NCBI RefSeq assembly: GCF_014695375.1
Contig: NZ_JACJOG010000008.1
Location: 1 to 51,039 of the forward strand
Direction of reading: 5' to 3'
DNA length: 51,039 nucleotides
Source: Coleofasciculus sp. FACHB-T130
GTDB taxonomy: Bacteria > Cyanobacteriota > Cyanobacteriia > Cyanobacteriales > FACHB-T130
Positions within the stretch are counted from its first letter, which is position 1. Each line of letters opens with the position of its first letter. A program made the translations under genes and the position numbers. This document shows, in pieces, positions 43,922-51,039 of this stretch. The notes under the pieces are model-generated. The model was not told where the DNA came from. It saw only the letters and a program-made list of their open reading frames with translations, and ran no database searches.

Positions 43922-44560
43922 ATGGAAGCAAGTTTTTGGCAGCAAAAATGGGAAGCGGGAGATATTGGTTTTCACCAAAGTGAGGCAAACCCATTCCTCG
44001 TCGAACATTTTGAAAAATTAAATGTGGCGAAGGGCGGTTGTGTATTTCTACCGTTGTGTGGCAAGACGCGCGATCTTGCATGGTTGCTTAATTGTGGTCA
44101 TCGAGTGGTTGGTGCAGAGTTAAGCGAACTCGCAATTAACGAATTGTTTAACGACCTGGGAGTCAAGCCAAAAATCTCCAGAGTTGGTAAATTAACCCAC
44201 TACTCCGCCAAGGATATCGACATCTTTGTTGGCGATATTTTTGATGTGTCTGCTGAAGTTCTTGGGCCGGTTGACGCGCTATATGACCGCGCAGCGTTGG
44301 TTGCAATGCCTGAAAATAGGCGTCATCAATATACGTCACACTTGATGGAAATCACCCACGCGGCACCGCAGTTGCTGATTTCTTACGAATACAATCAACA
44401 ACTCATGGATGGCCCTCCGTTCTCAGTCGGTGAAGCAGAAGTAAAACACCATTATGCGTCTGCTTATCAATTGAACTCTGTTGAAAGCAGGGAAATCACT
44501 GGTGGATTAAAGGGAAAAGTTGCAGCAATTGAGAGGATTTGGTTGCTCAAAAGATTCTAA
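43922..44560 (+). CDS. tpm: Thiopurine S-methyltransferase family protein
   Basis: ATG 43922 gives the usual start (MEASFWQQKWEAGDIGFHQS); the upstream in-frame codons lie over the promoter and are rejected. The 212-residue enzyme shows CVFLPLCGKTRDLAWLL and VVGAELSELAINELF, the AdoMet-binding region, and PVDALYDRAALVAMP further on. Bacterial TPMTs methylate selenium and tellurium oxyanions or thiopurines, making volatile or less toxic products. Protein and DNA (no HIP1 in 43143-44575) look proteobacterial, so transfer is likely. A TauE-type exporter starts 15 bases downstream. Confidence 0.9.
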   Translation: MEASFWQQKWEAGDIGFHQSEANPFLVEHFEKLNVAKGGCVFLPLCGKTRDLAWLLNCGHRVVGAELSELAINELFNDLGVKPKISRVGKLTHYSAKDIDIFVGDIFDVSAEVLGPVDALYDRAALVAMPENRRHQYTSHLMEITHAAPQLLISYEYNQQLMDGPPFSVGEAEVKHHYASAYQLNSVESREITGGLKGKVAAIERIWLLKRF

Positions 44561-44574
44561 AAAGTTAGGTTGAT

Positions 44575-45378
44575 ATGCTGAGTATTGAATGGATGTTGTT
44601 GTACATCTTGTTGGGTTTCTTTGTCGGTTTTATGGCAGGCTTACTGGGGGTTGGTGGCGGTGGAATACTCGTTCCCCTGCTAGTATCCATTTTTAGTAAC
44701 CAGGGTATCAGTGCAGATAACGTCGTTCATTTGGCGTTAGGAACAACATTGGCTTGCACGATCATTTCTTCAATCGCAAGTATTCGCGCCCATGCTGCTC
44801 AGGGAACTGTATTGTGGAAGGTGGTTTACGGGATGGCACCCGGCATTGTGGTGGGTGCCTTTCTGATTACCCGCATCGCCGCCAAGGTCAACTCAGCTTA
44901 CATCGCTATATTCTTTGCGCTGTTTATGGCTCTGGTCGCGGGTCAGATGTTTCTAAATTGGCGACCAAAAGCTAGCCGAAAGCCAGCTAAGTTACGTGGC
45001 TTATTGCTAGCGGGAACAGGCATTGGATCGGTATCCGCTCTTGCTGCGGTGGGGGGTGGTTTTTTAACAATCACTTACCTCATCTACCAGAATATGGAGA
45101 TGAAAAAGGCGATTGGTACTTCATCTGCAATTGGATTTCCCATTGCGATCGCAGGTACTGTTGGCTACATGATGAGTGGCTGGTCTCAAACGTTGAGCCT
45201 TCCCTATACGATTGGCTTTATCTATGTGCCAGCATTTTTGGTAATCGCGATCGCAAGTTCGATTGCAGCTCCCTATGGTGCTTGCTACTCTCATCGTTTA
45301 CCTGAGACTCATTTGAAGAAGATATTCGCCGTTCTCTCGCTCATTCTGAGTATCAAGATGCTTTTCTCAGTTGTTTAG
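44575..45378 (+). CDS. TauE/SafE family sulphur-compound exporter
   Basis: The 267-residue membrane protein has about eight helices and two inverted half-domains with glycine-rich starts: GFMAGLLGVGGGGILVPLL and SALAAVGGGFLTITYLIY. TauE/SafE proteins move sulphite, sulphoacetate or other sulphur compounds. Only 14 bases separate it from tpm, so the pair is very likely one operon under MerR control. The product could be export of a methylated or oxidised chalcogen. It carries HIP1 sites near 45146, unlike tpm. Confidence 0.87.
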   Translation: MLSIEWMLLYILLGFFVGFMAGLLGVGGGGILVPLLVSIFSNQGISADNVVHLALGTTLACTIISSIASIRAHAAQGTVLWKVVYGMAPGIVVGAFLITRIAAKVNSAYIAIFFALFMALVAGQMFLNWRPKASRKPAKLRGLLLAGTGIGSVSALAAVGGGFLTITYLIYQNMEMKKAIGTSSAIGFPIAIAGTVGYMMSGWSQTLSLPYTIGFIYVPAFLVIAIASSIAAPYGACYSHRLPETHLKKIFAVLSLILSIKMLFSVV

Positions 45379-45482
45379 TGTTGACCTAAAAGTGTGTTCC
45401 TAATTAGTGGGCAGATGCTGTGACCGCCAGTAGGATGGGGACAGAGTGACCTGTTCATCGCTCCACCTAGCTCTAGACGCTG

Positions 45483-46457
45483 ATGCATACCTACACGCTG
45501 TCGGGCACTGATTTGAGAGTTTCACGAGTTGCCTATGGCTGCATGAATATTGGCGGCACTTGGGATGATACACCGCTTTCTACAGATGTGCGGGAAAGTG
45601 CATATCGGGTCATTAAGGCAGCTCTAGAAACGGACATTACCCTGTTTGACCATGCAGATATTTACACGCGGGGCAAGTCAGAGCAGGTGTTTGGTGATGT
45701 GCTCAAAGCCTCACCAGGTTTGCGTGAGCAAATTGTGCTTCAGTCGAAGTGCGGTATTCGTTTCGCGGGAGATCCTCAGCCAAGCGACCCCCAGCGCTAC
45801 GACTTTAGCTATGAGCACATCGTCGCGTCAGTGGAAGGCAGTTTGCAAAGACTGCAAACCGACTACCTCGATATTCTGCTGCTGCATCGCCCTGATCCGC
45901 TGGTAGAAACCGAGGAAGTCGCGCGAGCCTTTGATGCGTTGCAGACATCGGGCAAGGTGCGCCACTTCGGGGTCAGTAATCATACAGCGGGGCAGATTGA
46001 GCTATTGCAAAAGAGCGTGGGGCAACCGCTGCTGATCAATCAGGTGGAGCTAAGCTTGCTGCACTCGTATTTGATTGATGAGGGCATTGTTGCAAACATG
46101 TCTGGCATCAGCTCGGCCTTGGCAACCGGAACGCTGGACTACTGCCGCAACCACAATATCTTGATACAGGCCTGGGCACCGCTGGCAGGTGGCAAGCTTT
46201 TCAAACCCAACGCAGAAGCCGATCCAGCGTTGAGCAAGACGGCTCAGCTCGTGAGTCAGTTGGCTGAAGCAAAGCAGACAAGTCGTGAGGCCATTGTTCT
46301 CGCTTGGCTGTTGCGCCATCCTGCGGGCATTCAACCGATTGTGGGGTCAACTAAGCCAGAACGGATTGCAGCGTGTGCTTTAGCCGATGAAGTCGCTTTG
46401 ACGCGGGAAGAGTGGTACTCGTTGTTTACAGCAGCTAGGGGTGGGCAGGTTCCTTAA
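45483..46457 (+). CDS. Aldo/keto reductase (YdhF-like)
   Basis: The 324-residue protein has the AKR catalytic tetrad D56, Y61, K89 and H135 (LFDHADIY, LQSKCGI, LLLHRPDP) and the NADPH-binding end (PIVGSTKPERIAAC). The RVAYGCMNIGGTW opening is typical of the YdhF/oxidoreductase subgroup. It reduces aldehydes or ketones with NADPH in the cytosol; the physiological substrate is unknown. It appears monocistronic. Confidence 0.92.
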   Translation: MHTYTLSGTDLRVSRVAYGCMNIGGTWDDTPLSTDVRESAYRVIKAALETDITLFDHADIYTRGKSEQVFGDVLKASPGLREQIVLQSKCGIRFAGDPQPSDPQRYDFSYEHIVASVEGSLQRLQTDYLDILLLHRPDPLVETEEVARAFDALQTSGKVRHFGVSNHTAGQIELLQKSVGQPLLINQVELSLLHSYLIDEGIVANMSGISSALATGTLDYCRNHNILIQAWAPLAGGKLFKPNAEADPALSKTAQLVSQLAEAKQTSREAIVLAWLLRHPAGIQPIVGSTKPERIAACALADEVALTREEWYSLFTAARGGQVP

Positions 46458-46767
46458 ACAGGGGTGGAGCCGATGCTCTCGGCGGGAATTGCGATCGCAC
46501 GCTGAGCAGCGGAGCACTCCTTATGCTGCATGTCCGCCCTCTATTATGCAATGCCTATCTTCGCGACGACGGCGAGGCATAGGCGACCTTCTAATATTTG
46601 AGTTAATTTTGACCGCTTCACAAAATAATTTACAGTCTCAGGTGCCGCTTACTCAGTATTAGCACAACTCTCAGTATTATTTCAAATTGTAAGGATTTTT
46701 ACTAAGTTTAGATAGTTTTTGGGCAGCTTAATTAAGCTGAAACATAACTGTTAACTTAAAACTATAA
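46458..46767. other. Intergenic region before the chemoreceptor
   Basis: About 310 bases. ATGCCTAT (46550-46557) and ATAGGC within a GGCATAGGC (46575-46583) form an imperfect hairpin that may end the reductase transcript. A HIP1 octamer lies near 46492. The right half is AT-rich and should carry the chemoreceptor promoter. Confidence 0.4.
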
Positions 46768-48780
46768 ATGTTTGACTTTCATTCTCCTACAAAACAAGGC
46801 TCTCAGAGTCAAAAATCCTTATCTTCTCAAGCTAAAACGAAAAAATCACTTGCTCGTCGAACACTTATTCAAATTGCGTTTAGTGTTACGGCTGTTATTG
46901 TTGGCTCAACAGCGATTAGCTACTTTCAGATTGTTTCTACTCTCAAGTCGCAGACGTTAGACCAACTCAAGAGTCATGTAATAGAGCGAGGTCAACGAGA
47001 ACAAAGTATCTTTTTAATGGCAGAAGATAACCATGCCATCTTTAAGGAGGAGTGGCTACGACGCTTGGAAAATACTGATAGCGAAGGCGTGAAAGCTCGC
47101 TTCGATCAGCTATTTGTGCGTTTTCCCGATGGGGCAACCCGCAATCGCCCCAACTTGTTCGATGGCAAACGGCAAGCAGGCGTGTTCATTGATAAGCCAG
47201 TTCTAATCAATGATGACATTCGCCGTCGCGTAGTAACGTCCTACGATTTAATCAATGCCTATGGTCCACCCTGGCATAATCGCTTTCCGGATCTCTACCT
47301 GAATATGCCAGAGAATATTGCTGTTATTTACTGGCCTGATTATCCAACATGGGCACAGGATGCCCCCGTTGGCTTTGACTTATCTAAGGAAGAATATGTG
47401 TGGGTTGGTGACCAGAAGCACAATCCAGCCAGAGAAACGGTTTGGTCGGGGGCTCAAATCGATGGGGTTGCTAAAATCTGGATTCTTTCTTGTGTAACGC
47501 CTATCTACTCTAATGACAGAATCATCGGTACTCTTGGACAGGATGTATTACTGAATGATTTATTTAAGCGAACGATCGAGGAGCACATTGAAGGCGGTTA
47601 TAACCTAATTTTTCGAAAAGATGGTCGCCTGATTGCTCATCCGCAATTGATGGAGCAAATTCAGCAACAAAAAGGTGAGTTTAAAATTCTTGAATCAGGA
47701 GACACTCAGCTAAAACGTATTTTTGAGGCGGTCACAAATAAAGCAACCGATCAAGTCGTCATCGATAATCCGAACGAGAGCAATTACTTAGCTGTCACTA
47801 CGCTACAGGGACCTGATTGGTACTTTGTTACCGTTTTACCCAAAGCAATTTTGGCTGAAAAAGCGATCTCGCTAGCTCGCTTTACGTTGTTTCTAGGCTT
47901 TGGCTCCCTCATGATTGTTGTAGCAATTGTGTTTTGGGTTTTACGTCGGCGCATTGCAACTCCTTTAGAAGAAATCACTGTTGCAACGAATCGAATTGCC
48001 AATGGAGAGTTTCAGGTGGTTCTTGATGACAGCAGCCAAGATGAGTTAGGTCGGTTAGCACAGGCATTCAACACAATGATCCGAGAGGTCGCCGCTAAAA
48101 CGACAGAATTGGAGGCTAAAACGACAGAATTGGAGGCTAAAACGACAGAATTACAGAGAAACCTGGAGCAGCAGGCTATTTCGGTCAATCAGACGACTGC
48201 CACAATGGATGAGTTAAATACCTCTTCTCGGCAAGCGGCTGAACAAGCTGAAGCGGCTGCAACTGGAGCGCGCCAAGTTCTCATATTGATTGATGATAGT
48301 GAGCAAAAAAACGGTTCTGGAACTGCTTCTAGCTTAAAAGCGAAGGTCGAACAAATTGGAGAACAAATCTTACACTTTAGAGATCAAACGACTCAAATCA
48401 ATGCGATTTCTAACTTAGTTAGTGATTTAGCTAACCAAACGAACATGTTGGCACTCAATGCGGCGGTCGAAGCAGTTCGGGCAGGCGAAAACGGTAGGGG
48501 CTTTGCTGTTGTGGCTGCTGAGATTCGAAAACTAGCGGATAGAAGCCGTAAATCGGCTGAACAGATTAGTGAACTGGTAGCCAGTATTCAAAAAGCGACG
48601 AAAGCTACTGTGGCAGTATCCGATGAAGGCCGTAAAACCGTGGAAGAGATCGTAGATGCAGTCAATACGATTACAGTGAATAGTCAGCAAATCTCTCTAA
48701 CGGCTAAACAACAGTCGAGCGGAATTCAGCAAGTTGTCAGTGCGATGAATGCTTTGAGTCAAGCTGCAAACCGTGGATAG
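46768..48780 (+). CDS. Methyl-accepting chemotaxis protein with dCache sensor, shortened C-terminus
   Basis: The 670-residue receptor has a membrane helix near 35-55, a large extracytoplasmic dCache-like sensor to about 370, a second helix (370-395), HAMP, and a coiled coil with three 21-bp tandem repeats (48094-48156) encoding AKTTELE units. The signalling tip is recognisable near 555 ([20 protein letters not shown], then [18 protein letters not shown]). Relatives have several further heptads after MNALSQAA; here the protein ends NRG at 48780, so the final methylation helix is cut short. The break lies near an integron cassette, so a recombination event may have removed it. Confidence 0.87.
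   Translation: MFDFHSPTKQGSQSQKSLSSQAKTKKSLARRTLIQIAFSVTAVIVGSTAISYFQIVSTLKSQTLDQLKSHVIERGQREQSIFLMAEDNHAIFKEEWLRRLENTDSEGVKARFDQLFVRFPDGATRNRPNLFDGKRQAGVFIDKPVLINDDIRRRVVTSYDLINAYGPPWHNRFPDLYLNMPENIAVIYWPDYPTWAQDAPVGFDLSKEEYVWVGDQKHNPARETVWSGAQIDGVAKIWILSCVTPIYSNDRIIGTLGQDVLLNDLFKRTIEEHIEGGYNLIFRKDGRLIAHPQLMEQIQQQKGEFKILESGDTQLKRIFEAVTNKATDQVVIDNPNESNYLAVTTLQGPDWYFVTVLPKAILAEKAISLARFTLFLGFGSLMIVVAIVFWVLRRRIATPLEEITVATNRIANGEFQVVLDDSSQDELGRLAQAFNTMIREVAAKTTELEAKTTELEAKTTELQRNLEQQAISVNQTTATMDELNTSSRQAAEQAEAAATGARQVLILIDDSEQKNGSGTASSLKAKVEQIGEQILHFRDQTTQINAISNLVSDLANQTNMLALNAAVEAVRAGENGRGFAVVAAEIRKLADRSRKSAEQISELVASIQKATKATVAVSDEGRKTVEEIVDAVNTITVNSQQISLTAKQQSSGIQQVVSAMNALSQAANRG
48094..48156 (+). 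repeat. Three tandem 21-bp repeats in the chemoreceptor coiled coil
   Basis: GCTAAAACGACAGAATTGGA begins units at 48094 and 48115; the third (48136) differs only near its end. Each unit adds one seven-residue heptad (AKTTELE) to the coil between HAMP and the signalling domain, so copy-number change would keep both frame and coil phase. Confidence 0.85.
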
Positions 48781-48790
48781 TCCCAATTAA

Positions 48791-49048
48791 TCCCAATGGA
48801 GTGAGTATTTCCAGGCCAGTATTGAATCTGGTGAAGCTTTAGGGAGAACTCCGATTGGAGAAGTTACTGTGGCGTATTTGGAGGTGAATAGCCCTGCTCA
48901 AGTAGTAGCACGACAACTATGGATTCGTTTGGGTTTGTTCCATAACTACGCGGTACAACAACGCCCATGCACCCGCCGAACATCAAAATTGATTAGTTGG
49001 AATCACAAAGTTATCTGTATCGGCTCAACTGTACCGTTATGCTGCTGA
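48791..49048 (+). pseudogene. Unidentified gene fragment upstream of attC1
   Basis: An 86-codon open frame without a plausible start reads WSEYFQASIESGEALGRTPI, then GEVTVAYLEVNSPAQVVARQ, then LWIRLGLFHN, after which it runs through the attC1 site to a TGA. The texture looks coding. It may be the end of an older cassette gene or of a gene cut when the chemoreceptor was truncated. I do not recognise the family. Confidence 0.35.
48941..49042 (+). repeat. Integron attC site 1
   Basis: CATAAC (48941-48946) pairs with GTTATG (49036-49041), GGTACA (48952-48957) with TGTACC (49030-49035), and GCCGA (48975-48979) with TCGGC (49020-49024), giving the R''/L''-L'/R' architecture of an attC hairpin about 100 bp long. 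The terminal GTTATGC box is the exact complement of GCATAAC at the start of attC2, as expected when both bound one cassette. Confidence 0.65.
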
Positions 49049-49206
49049 GTCTTCGGTAAAGAGGCAACCAAAGGGCTATCTGTCGATGTTCAGGATTGAA
49101 TTATTTTGAGGTTTCGGTAGGGCGGCAGGTGAAGGGTATCTGCGGAGCGGTTTAGGCTTTATTGTGGTGCTCAGACCCTTTACCAACTTGATAGGAGGAC
49201 ATCAAC

Positions 49207-49704
49207 GTGACTGATGAACAACATTCCCTGCTGAAAGCATCAGACATCAATTCAATGGATGCGTTTGAGTTTCATCATCCGCTTAACCCCAATTCAGAAA
49301 TTTATTTACGCTTCCTTGGGCGTGCTGTTGGTCTTAAACGCATTGGTGTAACGATTGCTCGTGTACCATCAGGCAAGGAATCCTTCATTTTCCACGCTCA
49401 CCAAAATGAAGAAGAATGGGTTTAAATTTTGTCGGGTCGAGGTATTGCGGAAATTGGAGATGTGGAGTACGAAGTCGAACCAGGAGACTTCATGGGCTTT
49501 GGGCTACCTCAACAACCCCATCATCTTCGTAATCCATTCGATGAAGACCTTGTATATCTGATAGGTGGAGAAGCAGGACGCTTAGATGTTGGCGTTTTTC
49601 CTCGGCTTGGTAAACGAGTGATTAGGGATGGTGAGTCAGCTTACATCGTTGATGAGTCAGCGCTTCAACTTTTTTGGAGCAGCAAGCAATCTACTGAGGA
49701 TTGA
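49207..49704 (+). pseudogene. Cupin-domain protein interrupted by a single stop codon
   Basis: From the GTG 49207, with AGGAGG ten bases upstream, the frame runs to TAA 49423-49425, then continues in the same frame to 49704. Across the stop it reads FHAHQNEEEWV, stop, ILSGRGIAEIGD, a normal cupin strand pair (relatives usually have Y at the stop position, so TAT or TAC to TAA). Both cupin motifs are present (HAHQNEEEW; PGDFMGFGLPQQPHHL). The second half could restart weakly at TTG 49429. It is one gene cassette bounded by attC1 and attC2. Sequencing error is possible. Confidence 0.75.
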
Positions 49705-49724
49705 TATCTGTTGGAGCGATCGCG

Positions 49725-49800
49725 GCATAACAACCCTAGTGCAGCGGCCACTTGTGGAGTTAAATAAAGTGTTGGCAACCGCTGACCAAGAGCGTTAGGC
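49725..49800 (+). repeat. Integron attC site 2
   Basis: GCATAAC (49725-49731) and GTTAGGC (49794-49800) form the outer boxes, and GCAGCGG (49741-49747) pairs with CCGCTG (49779-49784), leaving an unpaired base on one arm as attC sites require for strand choice. GTTAGGC fits the GTTRRRY consensus. The site is 76 bp and follows the cupin gene by 20 bases, the usual position for a cassette's attC. Confidence 0.75.
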
Positions 49801-49856
49801 TGAAATTTGTTCTAAGTACAGCTAGGGTTCATAGAAAAGACTTGAGGGATCACAAA

Positions 49857-50375
49857 ATGCAAAGCCAGAATATAGATTTAATCCGAACCCTCTTTCAAAG
49901 CCGCTTAGCGACTCTTGAGCATCTCTTGAAGTCAGCTCAGACTCATTTTTGTGATGACGAGTCGTTCCTTCAAAAGCGCATTGCAGCTGATATGTTTCCC
50001 TTCGGTACACAGATTGCTTTCACCTGCAATCAACCACGCAACTTTGCTCTGTGGTGTGATGGCAAACCTGCGAATAATCTAAAGCCAGACGTCATAGCTC
50101 TCACACAGGCATACGAACACATAGCAAACACTAAGGAACTTCTTTTGGGTGTTAACGCTGAAGATGCAAAGCTAGCTGAGGTGACGCGCATTGACTTGGG
50201 TCAGAGCCTCTACGTCGAGTTATCTGGTAATGCCTATGTGAATGAATTCCTAATTCCAAACTTTTACTTCCATATGGTCACGGCTTACGATATTCTTCGC
50301 ATGGCTGGTGTACCAATTGGAAAACGAGATTACATGATGCACTTGGTGCCATTAATCAGAAAGGATGAAGCTTAA
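49857..50375 (+). CDS. DUF1993 family protein
   Basis: ATG 49857, with GAGGG eight bases upstream, gives 172 residues; a TTG at 49842 is rejected. The sequence matches DUF1993 (a DinB-like helical bundle): LFQSRLATLEHLLKSAQ, then MFPFGTQIAFTCNQPRNFAL and FYFHMVTAYDILRMAGVPIG. Function is unknown; relatives lie in stress and metabolic settings. The stop codon overlaps the first box of a partial attC (GCTTAAC at 50370-50376), as is common for cassette genes, so this is the second cassette. Confidence 0.85.
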   Translation: MQSQNIDLIRTLFQSRLATLEHLLKSAQTHFCDDESFLQKRIAADMFPFGTQIAFTCNQPRNFALWCDGKPANNLKPDVIALTQAYEHIANTKELLLGVNAEDAKLAEVTRIDLGQSLYVELSGNAYVNEFLIPNFYFHMVTAYDILRMAGVPIGKRDYMMHLVPLIRKDEA

Positions 50376-50434
50376 CTATTCAAATGCAGCGAACGGTCAA
50401 GAGTCACTCGCTCTAAATTCGGGATTATTGCCAC
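50370..50434 (+). repeat. Partial attC site 3, 3' half lost
   Basis: GCTTAAC (50370-50376) is the complement of the preceding GTTAGGC box apart from one wobble, as expected for the end of the DUF1993 cassette. AGCGA (50388-50392) pairs with TCGCT (50408-50412). The expected GTTRRRY box is missing; the sequence runs into the integrase remnant within about 25 bases. Confidence 0.45.
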
Positions 50435-50435
50435 A

Positions 50436-50848
50436 GCGTAAACTAGTGCCATAAAGCAACTTAATTGAAAGTTAATATGCACCGGATAACTTTTGAATAA
50501 TTGCTAAAACTTCATCTTTTATCAAAACGATTGGTAAATAGTTAGATTTCTTTGCACGAGCTGCATTAACTTTCAAATCTAAATCTTGTTTTAATACCTT
50601 TTTGTAGAGAAACAAAACAGCATGAAATGCTTGATTTGGCGTTGATGCAGCCACATTTTTATTGACAGCAAGATGTGTTAAAAATTCTTCAATTTCCTTA
50701 CTTCCCATATCTTTGGGATGGCGCTTATTATGAAAAAGGATATAGCGTCTAATCCAATAGATATAGGTTTTCTCTGCTTGATAAGAATAGTGCTTAAGCC
50801 TAATAACATCTTGCACTGTTCGAGGAGTTTCTTTGAACGTTGTTCCAT
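50436..50848 (-). pseudogene. IntI-like tyrosine integrase, N-terminal half only, frameshifted
   Basis: From ATG 50848 (MEQRSKKLLEQ) a one-base deletion near 50815 shifts frame; the main frame then reads VIRLKHYSYQAEKTYIYWIR, then FHNKRHPKDMGSKEIEEFLT and AASTPNQAFHAVLFLYKKVL. This is the SAM-like DNA-binding half of integron-type integrases. A TAA at 50472-50474 replaces the glutamine expected after LSGAY (CAA to TAA), and LSIKLLYGTSLR follows before similarity stops at 50436, just at the first catalytic Arg. The catalytic domain is absent. It faces the cassettes with its 3' end, not the usual 5' end. Confidence 0.75.
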
Positions 50849-50866
50849 TGGAAGTTGTGCAGAAAA

Positions 50867-50903
50867 TTCCGTGTAATATCCTAAATAAGGATGTTATACG
50901 GAA
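50867..50903. repeat. 16-bp hairpin between the integrase remnant and IS630
   Basis: TTCCGTGTAATATCCT (50867-50882) pairs with AGGATGTTATACGGAA (50888-50903) with two wobble pairs and a 5-base loop. It lies upstream of the integrase remnant and may be its regulatory region or the relic of a recombination site. It does not match attC boxes. Confidence 0.5.
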
Positions 50904-50922
50904 AGTTTCTATATAACATCAA

Positions 50923-50936
50923 TAGATAAGTGCTTA
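50923..50936. repeat. Left terminal inverted repeat of an IS630-type element
   Basis: TAGATAAGTGCTTA is the exact reverse complement of the repeat at 139-152 next to the other transposase end. It lies about 70 bases before the transposase start codon, the normal position for a left end. Confidence 0.6.
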
Positions 50937-51004
50937 TGTAAAATAAATTACACATAATAAAAAGTAGAATAAGCTAAAACAAAAGTCAAGAAAACAAGAG
51001 ACTT

Positions 51005-51039
51005 ATGAGATTTATTAGAGATTTAAGCCGAGAAACTCA
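51005..51039 (+). CDS. IS630-type transposase, first codons (gene leaves at the right edge)
   Basis: ATG 51005 opens a frame reading MRFIRDLSRET up to the window edge. This resembles the short N-terminal opening of IS630-type transposases (pattern F-DLS-ET). The identification rests mainly on the matching terminal repeat 69 bases upstream. Only 11 codons are visible. Confidence 0.5.
   Translation, partial: MRFIRDLSRET

Noticed and set aside
49429-49704. Separate gene starting at TTG 49429
   Set aside because: It is the in-frame continuation of the cupin gene after a single stop and starts in the middle of the cupin fold.

Overview
The DNA looks cyanobacterial. The HIP1 octamer GCGATCGC recurs through most of the window. 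The genes include an SbtA/SbtB bicarbonate module, a PEP-CTERM protein, a giant kinase/cyclase of the cyanobacterial multidomain type, a SOUL protein and DUF4336. No tRNA, rRNA or CRISPR array was found. The window is accessory-rich: it opens with the last codons of an IS630-type transposase and closes with the first codons of another, both on the + strand, with matching 14-bp terminal repeats.

Layout. 0.2-3 kb: a possible PD-(D/E)XK-like protein, an AbiEii-type toxin with a tiny partner, and a Phd antitoxin with a dead VapC. 3-6.3 kb: a PhyH dioxygenase/GH43 pair and an orphan histidine kinase. 6.3-9.5 kb: decayed DNA, then sbtA, sbtB and a Tat-exported beta-carbonic anhydrase, which together would handle inorganic carbon. 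9.8-17.3 kb: a three-gene minus-strand operon of a REase-like protein with a LexA-like head and zinc ribbon, a DinG-like Fe-S helicase and a PIWI-like protein. I read this as a pPIWI-RE island, a predicted nucleic-acid-guided defence system, and it is the leading candidate for new biology. 17.4-18.6 kb: a decayed IS1 element next to an IS5 remnant, abutting a PEP-CTERM NHL protein. 20.6-28.2 kb: a sugar transporter and two ABC half-exporters. One half has a degenerate ATPase site, and the two are separated by a BamHI-like restriction-modification island and a broken ParD. 29-33.6 kb: a GGDEF-EAL protein, an AraC regulator and an amidase.

33.6-39.8 kb: a 1,797-residue kinase-STAND-GAF-cyclase flanked by two inverted 180-bp MITE-like copies, with a TPR pseudogene at its 5' end and a truncated membrane gene beyond. 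40-45.4 kb: ABM and SOUL proteins, pyrC, DUF4336, then a divergent merR / tpm-tauE module. Its promoter has a near-textbook MerR layout: a 19-bp spacer holding a perfect dyad. 45.4-48.8 kb: an aldo/keto reductase and a C-terminally shortened chemoreceptor.

48.8-50.9 kb: a small integron-like cassette array with two well-formed attC sites and a third partial one, carrying a cupin gene broken by one stop codon and a DUF1993 gene. It is fused to a decayed IntI-like integrase. All functional calls come from reading motifs; no database search was possible.
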